Source: an uncultured bacterium
GTDB lineage: Bacteria; UBP6; UBA1177; JAKLFG01
Direction: 5' to 3'
DNA length: 8,108 bases
Assembly: GCA_938048925.1 (NCBI GenBank)
Contig: CALITV010000036.1
Span: 1-8,108 of the forward strand
Positions 1-5,672 of the stretch are shown here, in pieces. The position numbers and the translations under genes are program-made. Position 1 is the stretch's first letter; each line of letters begins with the position of its first letter. Below the pieces are notes generated by a model. The model was not told the origin of the DNA, searched no databases, and saw nothing but the letters and a program-made list of their open reading frames with translations.

Positions 1-318
1 GGAATTATGCTCTCGTTCCGCGACATAATCGAGGTTAAACCGGGTTATGAGTTCGTTGAGAATCACGCGGCTCTTGAATACCTCTATCTCGTTGGTCAGT
101 TCGGAGTTACCGCCGCCGAGGACAAGATCAATCGGTGCGTCGAGTGCCGCCTGTTGTTGGCTCTTGTCGAGCATGAGGCGCACCGAGATGGGGTATTCGG
201 GCTGGGCGAGCAGAAAGAGAGCGATGATTGTCGAGAACGAAAAAAATGCGACTATAAGCGCGGTGACGATATGGCGCCGGATGATCTTTGCAATATCGGT
301 TAGGGTGAGTTCTTTCAT
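1..318 (-). CDS. Chain-length determinant / GumC-Wzc-like polysaccharide transport protein (N-terminal part, cut by window edge)
   Basis: The reading frame opens at the ATG at 318 and runs off the left edge without a stop, giving 106 residues. Residues 1-16 form a short basic cytoplasmic tail, 17-38 are a transmembrane helix, and the following segment has the Wzz-family look: a Q-P-E-Y sequence just after the membrane, then a stretch ending N-E-L-T-N-E-I-E-V-F-K-S-R (residues 71-84), as in the 'teieilkSr.vl' region of Wzz/GumC proteins. Such inner-membrane proteins set polysaccharide chain length and, in GumC/Wzc forms, contact the outer-membrane export channel. The gene starts two bases after the stop of the Wza-like gene, so the two are surely co-transcribed and probably translationally coupled. 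Whether a tyrosine-kinase domain follows, as in Wzc, cannot be seen here. The Shine-Dalgarno signal is weak. Confidence 0.82.
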   Translation of the reverse strand, partial: MKELTLTDIAKIIRRHIVTALIVAFFSFSTIIALFLLAQPEYPISVRLMLDKSQQQAALDAPIDLVLGGGNSELTNEIEVFKSRVILNELITRFNLDYVAEREHNS

Positions 319-320
319 AT

Positions 321-1370
321 CTACTTGAGTTTCTCGACGGCGTCGATCGTATTGTTAAAAGTACCGGTTGCTGCCTCAAGCAGTTGGAAGGTCGGCAGAA
401 GTTGTTCAATAATGCGATTGTAACTGGCGAGCGCCGTCGGTGCCACCACCAAACGGTCTCCCGGTTGAAGCCGCAGGTTGTGCCCTGAATCGCCCCCGAT
501 GATTTTATGGTAATCAAGAGTCGCGAACTGGAACTTGCCGCTGTATTGGCGCACGAGGTAGAGTGCGGCGGTATCGGCGGTCACCCGATCAATACCGCCC
601 GCCTCGGCGATGAGGTCGAGAACGGTGTAGTCTGGTTTGGTTATCTGATAGGCGCCGGGCCGTGGAACTTCGCCGACGATATAGACGCGTTCCGCAGACG
701 CCGGTGGGACGAAGAAAGTGTCGCCATCGCGGAGATGCACCTGAGCGTAGTCGAGTTTGCCCTTACTCGCTTCGGCGAGCGAGAGGGGAATGATTTTGTC
801 TTTCCGCTTGAGGTAAATGGTATTGACGATGGTCATGGTGCCGCCGGTTGAAATCGGAGTGATGCGCGAGAGGGCTTCCATGACGGTCGTCGTGGGGGTG
901 ATGCTGTATTTTCCGTTGTTGGTTGAGGCACCGGTGATATAGTAGAATTGGCTCTGAAACTTGACGATTTCTAGGGTTACATCGGGATTTCTTACGAATT
1001 CTTGGAGTTTTTCCTCGATAAAGCGCGCCGCCTCTTTCTTGGTAAGACCGCCGACCTTGACGCTTTTGATGATGGGGTAGAGGATTTCGCCGTTTTCGTC
1101 CACCACCTGTCCATAGAACTGGCTGATGGACATGGCCTTGGAACTCAATTCGGGAATATTATAGACATCTATTTTCAATTCATCGCCGGTGCCGATACGG
1201 TATTCCTCGTTTTCGCCGAACAGTTCTCGAACATCATTCTCGGCGTCAAGCGGAGCAAACGAAAGTTCCAGCGGCGCCACCTTCTTACCATAGTATTGAG
1301 TATGGGAGCATCCGCCGACAACGAACACCAGTGTGAATAGCCCCAGCAAAAGGAGCGCAAAAAAACGCAT
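321..1370 (-). CDS. Polysaccharide biosynthesis/export outer-membrane lipoprotein (Wza/GumB-like)
   Basis: The 349-residue product starts with a lipoprotein signal: a basic start, a hydrophobic stretch and a V-G-G-C lipobox with the acylated cysteine at residue 21. Residues about 54-135 match the poly-export domain (E-Y-R-I-G-T-G-D-E-L-K-I-D-V near the start, N-P-D-V-T-L-E-I at the end). Two SLBB-type repeats follow: about 141-222 (YYITGAS, later HLRDGDTFFVP) and about 228-310 (VYIVGEVPRPGAYQI, later LRLQPGDRLVV). This is the usual architecture of Wza/GumB/KpsD-type channels that carry capsule or exopolysaccharide through the outer membrane. The tail of about 40 residues would correspond to the membrane-spanning helix, but it is not strikingly hydrophobic. 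It heads a leftward operon with the Wzz/GumC-like gene and has a promoter at 1402-1429. A T7 run lies at codons 2-4. The exact polysaccharide is unknown. Confidence 0.9.
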   Translation of the reverse strand: MRFFALLLLGLFTLVFVVGGCSHTQYYGKKVAPLELSFAPLDAENDVRELFGENEEYRIGTGDELKIDVYNIPELSSKAMSISQFYGQVVDENGEILYPIIKSVKVGGLTKKEAARFIEEKLQEFVRNPDVTLEIVKFQSQFYYITGASTNNGKYSITPTTTVMEALSRITPISTGGTMTIVNTIYLKRKDKIIPLSLAEASKGKLDYAQVHLRDGDTFFVPPASAERVYIVGEVPRPGAYQITKPDYTVLDLIAEAGGIDRVTADTAALYLVRQYSGKFQFATLDYHKIIGGDSGHNLRLQPGDRLVVAPTALASYNRIIEQLLPTFQLLEAATGTFNNTIDAVEKLK

Positions 1371-1401
1371 CGTTGCCTACCATATCTTCGAAAACGCTTT
1401 T

Positions 1402-1429
1402 ACTATACAGCAACAAGAAGATAACTCAA
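1402..1429 (-). promoter_or_regulatory. Sigma70-type promoter for the polysaccharide export genes
   Basis: On the minus strand TTGAGT (1429-1424) and TATAGT (1407-1402) are separated by 16 bp, matching the -35 and -10 consensus at 4 of 6 and 5 of 6 positions. Transcription would start near 1395, giving a leader of about 25 nt before the ATG at 1370. It is the best leftward match in the 122-bp divergent gap. The assignment is by consensus only. Confidence 0.5.
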
Positions 1430-1457
1430 GAAAAACACGGCGCATCTCATGGAGAAT

Positions 1458-1486
1458 TTGACCATCGTGTTCTTTTTTGTTATTGG
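1458..1486 (+). promoter_or_regulatory. Weak candidate promoter for the mutY-like gene
   Basis: TTGACC (1458-1463; 5 of 6 matches to the -35 consensus) is followed after 17 bp by TATTGG (1481-1486; only 3 of 6). If used, transcription would begin almost exactly at the ATG at 1493, giving a leaderless message. The only Shine-Dalgarno-like sequence there is GGCGG three bases before the ATG, which is too close to be convincing. Low confidence. Confidence 0.22.
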
Positions 1487-1492
1487 CGGCGT

Positions 1493-2332
1493 ATGAAACT
1501 GACGCGGTCCGTCGTACGGCGATTTCGGAACACGGTGTGCTCTTATTTCGAGGAACACGGCCGTTTGTTTCCGTGGCGTTTGACCACCGATCCTTACGAG
1601 ATACTGATCTCGGAGGTGATGCTCCAACAGACGCAAACCTCGCGGGTGTCTGCATATTACCCTAAGTTCCTCGCACGATTTCCCGACATTGGGACACTGG
1701 CGGGAGCGCCGCTTCGGGAGGTGCTTGGTGCTTGGCGGGGGCTTGGTTACAACCGTCGAGCGCTTTTCCTCAAACGGTGCGCGGAAGAGATTGTTCTTCG
1801 CCACGAGGGCGTTCTCCCGAGAACCATAGAGAACCTTCTTTCTTTGCCCGGTATCGGTCCTTACACGGCACGCGCCGTCCTTACTTTCGCCTTCAATCAG
1901 CCTCATGTGTTCATCGAGACGAACATCCGGGCCGTCTATCTCCATCATTTTTTCCCACATCGTGTCGGAATAAGCGACAGAGAAATCCTGCCGCTTATCG
2001 AAGAGACGCTCGACCGAGAGAACCCACGACGCTGGTACTATGCGCTTATGGATTATGGTGTTTACCTTAAAGGTGTGCTCTCCAATCCTTCACGCCGCTC
2101 AGTACATCACACGAAACAGTCGCGATTCGAAGGAAGCCGTCGCCAAATTCGAGGAGCGATACTCCGTGTTCTATCGAAGCGCCCATATCGAGAGGGAGAA
2201 TTGCGTGCGGCCGTCGCCTGCGATTTGGGAGAGGAGATGTTGGAAAAGAGTCGCTTCTACCGCGCGATCGCCGATCTCTGTACGGAGGGGCTTGTCACGA
2301 AAAAAAGCGGGCGATTTCTAATACCTGACTAG
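1493..2332 (+). CDS. mutY: MutY-like A/G-specific DNA glycosylase lacking the Fe-S cluster, with a winged-helix-like C-terminus
   Basis: From the first in-frame ATG the product is 279 residues; an open frame extends upstream to 1373 but its extra residues look non-coding. Family hallmarks are P-W-R near residue 27, the MutY signature SEVMLQQTQT (40-49) carrying catalytic Glu41, W-R-G-L-G-Y-N (81-87), and the helix-hairpin-helix LPGIGPYTARAVL (118-130) with Tyr124 at the position of EndoIII's catalytic Lys. The catalytic Asp of the family (LDGN in E. coli MutY) is replaced by Glu142 in FIETNIRAV. The only cysteines are 16, 96, 243 and 263, so the C-X6-C-X2-C-X5-C cluster loop is absent; instead there is a basic stretch at about 199-220. 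Residues about 220-279 resemble a winged helix and not MutY's NUDIX-like domain. The expected role is removal of adenine opposite 8-oxoguanine, but the altered residues make substrate choice uncertain. The gene ends tail to tail with ssb. Confidence 0.85.
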   Translation: MKLTRSVVRRFRNTVCSYFEEHGRLFPWRLTTDPYEILISEVMLQQTQTSRVSAYYPKFLARFPDIGTLAGAPLREVLGAWRGLGYNRRALFLKRCAEEIVLRHEGVLPRTIENLLSLPGIGPYTARAVLTFAFNQPHVFIETNIRAVYLHHFFPHRVGISDREILPLIEETLDRENPRRWYYALMDYGVYLKGVLSNPSRRSVHHTKQSRFEGSRRQIRGAILRVLSKRPYREGELRAAVACDLGEEMLEKSRFYRAIADLCTEGLVTKKSGRFLIPD

Positions 2333-2823
2333 AACGGCAGGTCGCCGTCGTCCTCAGGAACATCTTTGATGGCTTGGGAGATGGCATTGTTGAATTCCGC
2401 TTCGGGGCCTGCTTTCTTTTCGCCTTTCGGAGCGTTCTTCTCCTCACGCGGCGGGCGAGGTCCGCCGCCGGGTTCTCCACCGCTCGAGAATGAATCGAGA
2501 AAGTGTACCATGTCGGCGATGATTTCGGTCGCGAAGCGTTCGTTGTTGTCGCGGTCTTGATATTTGCGGGTGCGCACCTTTCCTTCGACGAACACGAAGG
2601 ATCCTTGCTTGAGCATCTTGGCGCAGTTTTCCGCCGCCGCTCCGAACACCACTATGCGGTGCCATTCGGTATGTTCCTCGCTTTGTCCGTTGGCGCTTTT
2701 GAATCGTTCGTTGGTGGCGACCGGAAAGCGGACGACCGGATTCCCCGAATTCGAATAACGAAGTTCCGGGGCGCGCCCCAAACGGCCAAGGATGAATATC
2801 TTATTGAAACTGTTATACGCCAT
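2329..2823 (-). CDS. ssb: Single-stranded DNA-binding protein
   Basis: The 164-residue product has a bacterial OB fold at residues about 4-110: N-K-I-F-I-L-G-R-L-G-R-A-P-E-L-R-Y (7-23), V-V-R-F-P-V-A-T-N-E-R (30-40), E-W-H-R-I-V-V-F-G (53-61), A-E-N-C-A-K-M-L-K-Q-G (64-74) and V-E-G-K-V-R-T-R-K-Y (79-88). A flexible Gly/Pro/Lys-rich linker follows (about 113-142), then an acidic tail ending DDGDLPF, the protein-docking tip of bacterial SSBs. The length is typical. SSB coats single-stranded DNA in replication, recombination and repair, and recruits partners through its tip. It is the last gene of the leftward unit, three bases after the Cache/HAMP gene. Its strong GGAGGA Shine-Dalgarno, seven bases before the ATG, is embedded in the last codons of that gene. 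No LexA-type box was recognised upstream. Its stop overlaps that of mutY. Confidence 0.97.
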   Translation of the reverse strand: MAYNSFNKIFILGRLGRAPELRYSNSGNPVVRFPVATNERFKSANGQSEEHTEWHRIVVFGAAAENCAKMLKQGSFVFVEGKVRTRKYQDRDNNERFATEIIADMVHFLDSFSSGGEPGGGPRPPREEKNAPKGEKKAGPEAEFNNAISQAIKDVPEDDGDLPF

Positions 2824-2826
2824 CGG

Positions 2827-3981
2827 TCATTCCTCCGGTTTGGTGAGAAGGTCTTTGCTGCCGGATGGTTTTTCTTCGGGTATCCGCTCTCCGAGAAGCG
2901 TTGCTATCATCATGTTCGCATTCTGATTGAGTTGCCCCTCGATTCCCTCCGCTTCGTTGTTGAAGCGGAAAGCGCGGTTGCCGTGAATGATCTCGATCAT
3001 TCCCTCCGTGAAACGGTTGATGGGAGCGTGAGCCTGTTCCTCGATGACGAGAGCAAAGATAATGGCAAGTATGGCGAGCACCAGAGTGAACCATATAAAG
3101 TTGTTACGATTCGCGCGAAGTGGTTGGAGCGCCTTGTCTACGGAGGTAAGAAAAACATAACACACATGTTTTTCTTGGCCGAGATGCTCGTGTGCTGCGA
3201 TGTTTGCGTAGAAGCGCTCGTTGCCGAGTGACGCGGTGAAAGAGTGCTTTCGTTCCGCCTCTTGGAGGGCCATTTCGACAACCGTTGGATTGGCTTCTAT
3301 AAATTTCTTGAGCGACTCGTGAAGATCGGGAGGAAAGGTGGAGCCGAGCAGTTTTCCTTTTTCCACGAAGGCAAGCGCAAGACTTTCGGTGCCTGCCTCG
3401 CTGGAAAGGTTGCTGAAGTCGCTTTTTGCCATACGGGAATCTATGACGTTCGCCGAATTATATGTCCCGATGATCACGCCATGCTTCCGTATGGGCACGG
3501 AGACCACTTTCATGCGTTTGCCGAGTATTTCGAGAATATCTTCGTCACTACGCCCGGAGATGGCATTGTTGATGAGGAGGTTTTCCTTGAAACTCAAACC
3601 GTTCATCGTGTTGTCAAGGTTTCTCGCGATGACCCTCCCTTCGGTGTCGGTTATGAACAAGATGTCGGAGTTGTCGGCGAACTTGTTGATGACATTGAGT
3701 TCCACCTGCACCCTTTGAGCGACATCGGCAGGAGCGGTCGCGTACGCCGCCGGGTCGAAGACATCGAGAAGTTCCTTGCGATTTGCAATTTCCTCGGCGT
3801 CGCGTATGCGTTCCAATGTTTCGGCCGCGTTGATGTACTTGTAGAGAGAAGTGGCGCGCGAAACGCTGTCCTCGATTGTTCCGATGATCTGATTCTCGGC
3901 CGGCTTCAAAAGCATCTGATAACCCGCCGCAAACATAAGAATGAGCGAGCAGACCGCCAACAGAATGATTTTAGTTTTCAT
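2827..3981 (-). CDS. Membrane protein with Cache-like periplasmic sensor region and HAMP domain, no output domain
   Basis: I chose the ATG at 3981 (384 residues) because GGAGAG lies five bases upstream; an ATG at 4002 would add seven residues and has no such site. Residues 4-25 are a transmembrane helix. A periplasmic region of about 270 residues starts with a helix-rich part (about 28-103) and then a PAS/Cache-like stretch: DILFITDTEGRVIARN (106-121), a long helix, then VVSVPIRKHGVIIGTYNSA (159-177). Transmembrane helix two spans about 295-313. Residues 314-365 read as a HAMP domain (A-P-I-N-R-F, an invariant-looking E-I-I-H-G-N, then G-Q-L-N-Q-N-A-N-M-M). The protein ends about 20 residues later in a charged tail, with no kinase, cyclase or methyl-accepting region. 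This fits a sensor or adaptor that acts through a partner. Ligand and partner are unknown. It lies between purN (11-bp overlap) and ssb (3-bp gap). The family assignment is by pattern only. Confidence 0.75.
   Translation of the reverse strand: MKTKIILLAVCSLILMFAAGYQMLLKPAENQIIGTIEDSVSRATSLYKYINAAETLERIRDAEEIANRKELLDVFDPAAYATAPADVAQRVQVELNVINKFADNSDILFITDTEGRVIARNLDNTMNGLSFKENLLINNAISGRSDEDILEILGKRMKVVSVPIRKHGVIIGTYNSANVIDSRMAKSDFSNLSSEAGTESLALAFVEKGKLLGSTFPPDLHESLKKFIEANPTVVEMALQEAERKHSFTASLGNERFYANIAAHEHLGQEKHVCYVFLTSVDKALQPLRANRNNFIWFTLVLAILAIIFALVIEEQAHAPINRFTEGMIEIIHGNRAFRFNNEAEGIEGQLNQNANMMIATLLGERIPEEKPSGSKDLLTKPEE
3148..3176 (-). repeat. Perfect 11-bp inverted repeat (hairpin) inside the Cache/HAMP gene
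   Basis: AAGAAAAACAT (3148-3158) is an exact inverted repeat of ATGTTTTTCTT (3166-3176), with a 7-nt loop. It lies wholly within coding sequence, over residues about 269-278, just before the second transmembrane helix and about 325 bp upstream of ssb. The stem is AT-rich. Its function is unknown; it could be an mRNA structure, an operator or chance. Confidence 0.6.
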
Positions 3982-4591
3982 GAGCACTCTCCATGCTAAC
4001 ATATCGGTTCTTGATACGGTAACGACCGGTTGTTACGATCTCCACGGCATCGCCGAGCAGACGATGTTCTTCGGCGAGAATGCGGAGACGGAGGTCCTCG
4101 GCGGTATCGGTGTCGCGGCGTTCGACCGGTTTTTGCAGGATGACGGGGCCCCCGTCGAGACTCTCGTCTACGAAATGTACGGTACAGCCGGTCACCTTGA
4201 CGCCGTATTCGAAAGCCTGCCGTTGTGCATCAATGCCGGGGAAAGCAGGAAGAAGCGAAGGATGAGTATTGATGATCTTTCCCGGGAAACGACTCAGGAA
4301 GAACGGCGAAAGTCTTCGCATGAATCCTGCGAGAACGAGAAGTTCCGCACTGAACGGGGAAATCGCGGTAAGGATACGTTCTTCGTGCTGTTCGCGTGAT
4401 TCCCCTTTTTGTCGCTGTATCACGAGCGTCTCTATACCGTAGCGGCGAGCCTTCTCGATGCCAGGGGCGAGAGGATTGTCGGAAAGAACAAAGGATATTT
4501 GTTGCACCTGTGTAAAGCCTCCCTCACGCCATCTGCGTGCCAATGCCTCCATGTTGGTTCCGCTTCCCGAGATGAAGATGCCGATATTCAT
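3971..4591 (-). CDS. purN: Phosphoribosylglycinamide formyltransferase (GAR transformylase)
   Basis: PurN transfers a formyl group from 10-formyltetrahydrofolate to glycinamide ribonucleotide, the third step of de novo purine synthesis. The 206-residue product is full length. It shows the phosphate-binding loop SGSGTN (8-13), LAGFMRRLSP (87-96), the catalytic block INTHPSLLPAFPG (107-119) with Asn108 and His110, and the folate/catalytic segment VTGCTVHFVDESLDGGPVI (133-151) with Asp146 in the position of E. coli Asp144. All key residues are intact. The start overlaps the stop of the upstream secreted-protein gene as ATGA, with GAGGTG about eight or nine bases ahead of the ATG, so translation is probably coupled. 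Its 3' end overlaps the Cache/HAMP gene by 11 bp. No other purine gene is in the window, so purN is separated from the usual cluster, at least on this side. Confidence 0.97.
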   Translation of the reverse strand: MNIGIFISGSGTNMEALARRWREGGFTQVQQISFVLSDNPLAPGIEKARRYGIETLVIQRQKGESREQHEERILTAISPFSAELLVLAGFMRRLSPFFLSRFPGKIINTHPSLLPAFPGIDAQRQAFEYGVKVTGCTVHFVDESLDGGPVILQKPVERRDTDTAEDLRLRILAEEHRLLGDAVEIVTTGRYRIKNRYVSMESAHEN

Positions 4592-5535
4592 TGATCACGC
4601 ACCTCGATAAGCACGATGGGACGGTCTTTTTGAGGGACAAAGACCTCTCCTTTCTTATCGGAAGAAGAAAAGGAATAGATCTTCTTTTCACTATCTCCAA
4701 TCTGAAGATAGTAACGAAGTTTCTGCTTCTCCAAAGGGACAAGGCGTATCTCGGGATCTTTAGGTCGCAATCCATTCTGGTCGGACTCCATCGTCACGAG
4801 GCATCCCTCTCCGAACACGCGGAAGAAGGCGTACTCGAGATGGGCGCGACACCTGATGTTGTTTTCTTTGACGAAGTTCTTCAACATACCGGCGATCAGC
4901 GAATGGTCGTAGCAGCCGAGGTTCTTCTCCCGGTTGTTCGCCACAACGAGTTCGAAGTCAACCGGGCATTCCACCTTGTCGTCTTCGGAGCGAGCCATGA
5001 AATAAACAGGAATGTCGGTCGGTATGCGACAGAACCGTTCACAACCGGGAACGGGCTGATTCTCTATCGTTTCGTATAGAAGCACGCGAATTTCGCTTTG
5101 TCGAATCTCGACCGGGACGGTCGGTCCCTCCTCCACCTTCATTACCGCATCGAAGAGGAGGTCGGCCTTGAATTTGCGGGTCACTGCGCCGACCGTTACA
5201 TAGGGGGTATAAGACGCTGCCTTGAAATCAATGCTAATCGTATGAGAGCCGGGCGGTATGCGTGAGACGGCGATGCAGGAATCGCCTGCCGCCTTGAACG
5301 AGAAGATCTGATTGTAGTCGAGGAAGACTTTCATCCGCCTCATCCAAAGGTCGGTTTCTTTGACCTGTTGGAAGCCTTCTTTCTCGGCGGTTTTCTTTTC
5401 TTTGGTAGAAACGAGGAACGGCGCACCGTCCTTCTCGAAACAGATCTTGAGCACCGCGTAGTCGCTTTTCGCCGCAAGTGTCGTCCAGCAGCACAGGAAC
5501 AAGAATGCCGCGAACAATCTGCTCATGGCTATCAT
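4588..5535 (-). CDS. Secreted cysteine-rich protein of unknown function
   Basis: I do not recognise the family. The 315-residue product starts with a Sec signal peptide (hydrophobic 7-22, probable cleavage after the L-A-A at 20-22). There is no lipobox, because the C-C pair at 15-16 sits inside the hydrophobic core. The mature part is mostly beta-type sequence with eight cysteines (32, 87, 165, 169, 190, 208, 229, 245), an even number that would suit disulfides in the periplasm. Residues about 78-132 (SRIPPGSHTISIDF, later Y-V-T-V-G) resemble a PEGA/carboxypeptidase-like beta-sandwich, as often found in envelope proteins. An ATG at 5526 is an alternative start; I preferred 5535 because GGGA lies four bases further up. 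It is the first gene of the four-gene unit and overlaps purN by ATGA. A strong promoter lies just upstream. Function unknown. Confidence 0.75.
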   Translation of the reverse strand: MIAMSRLFAAFLFLCCWTTLAAKSDYAVLKICFEKDGAPFLVSTKEKKTAEKEGFQQVKETDLWMRRMKVFLDYNQIFSFKAAGDSCIAVSRIPPGSHTISIDFKAASYTPYVTVGAVTRKFKADLLFDAVMKVEEGPTVPVEIRQSEIRVLLYETIENQPVPGCERFCRIPTDIPVYFMARSEDDKVECPVDFELVVANNREKNLGCYDHSLIAGMLKNFVKENNIRCRAHLEYAFFRVFGEGCLVTMESDQNGLRPKDPEIRLVPLEKQKLRYYLQIGDSEKKIYSFSSSDKKGEVFVPQKDRPIVLIEVRDQ

Positions 5536-5576
5536 GACATCCCGGAACTTAACATTACGTATATCGAAAACAGAAG

Positions 5577-5605
5577 ATTATAGGTGGGCTTTTTTTGCTT
5601 GTAAA
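5577..5605 (-). promoter_or_regulatory. Near-consensus sigma70 promoter for the secreted protein-purN-sensor-ssb unit
   Basis: On the minus strand TTTACA (5605-5600; 5 of 6 matches) and a perfect TATAAT (5582-5577) are separated by exactly 17 bp. A very A/T-rich block (about 5606-5623) lies directly upstream of the -35, as an UP element would. The start site would be near 5570, giving a leader of about 35 nt to the ATG at 5535. The spacer contains a run of seven A (T7 on the plus strand, 5590-5596). This is the strongest promoter match in the window. Confidence 0.72.
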
Positions 5606-5606
5606 T

Positions 5607-5623
5607 AAAAATTTGTCATTTTT
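5607..5623. repeat. Small inverted repeat between the divergent promoters (possible operator)
   Basis: AAAAAT (5607-5612) and ATTTTT (5618-5623) are exact inverted repeats around TTGTC. The element sits immediately upstream of the leftward -35 and overlaps the rightward TTGTCA, the right place for a shared operator. It is short and A/T-rich, so chance is quite possible. Confidence 0.25.
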
Positions 5624-5639
5624 CGTGTTGCGGTGTAAT
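5613..5639 (+). promoter_or_regulatory. Candidate promoter for the DAHP synthase-PLD pair
   Basis: TTGTCA (5613-5618; 5 of 6) is followed by TGTAAT (5634-5639; 5 of 6), but the 15-bp spacing is shorter than the ideal 17. The start site would be near 5646, with a leader of about 27 nt before the ATG at 5673. The -35 lies only 7 bp from the leftward -35, so RNA polymerase binding at the two promoters may interfere. Confidence 0.35.
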
Positions 5640-5663
5640 ACCTTTGCTCAGAGGCTTTTGTAT

Positions 5664-5668
5664 GGAGG
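5664..5668 (+). promoter_or_regulatory. aroF: Ribosome binding site fixing the DAHP synthase start
   Basis: A perfect GGAGG lies four bases before the ATG at 5673. The open frame extends back to 5595, but the upstream 26 codons cover promoter-like A/T-rich DNA and have no ribosome binding site, so 5673 is the real start. Confidence 0.85.
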
Positions 5669-5672
5669 CCGA

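Noticed and set aside
1373..1492. Upstream in-frame extension of the mutY-like gene from a TTG
   Set aside because: The extra 40 residues have no MutY similarity and no ribosome site, and they run through the divergent promoter of the polysaccharide genes. The ATG at 1493 is the first and places the conserved domain at the normal distance.
1403..1960. Minus-strand open frame opposite mutY
   Set aside because: It is rich in Arg/Pro without domain signals, covers the divergent promoter region and lies fully antisense to the conserved MutY signature. A shadow frame.
2503..3231. Long plus-strand open frame (242 codons) opposite ssb and the Cache/HAMP gene
   Set aside because: It is antisense to two well-supported genes, shows no recognisable motifs and has composition typical of a shadow frame. 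The same applies to 3244-3999 on the plus strand.
3981..4002. Alternative upstream ATG for the Cache/HAMP protein (seven extra residues)
   Set aside because: The ATG at 3981 has a GGAGAG ribosome site at proper spacing and starts with a normal membrane-anchor sequence (MKTKIILL), so the upstream ATG is less likely.
5102..5130. Clustered short inverted repeats (CGACCG-GGA-CGGTCG and GGGAC-GGTCG-GTCCC)
   Set aside because: Short GC-rich arms within the secreted-protein coding sequence, with no positional logic. Taken as chance.
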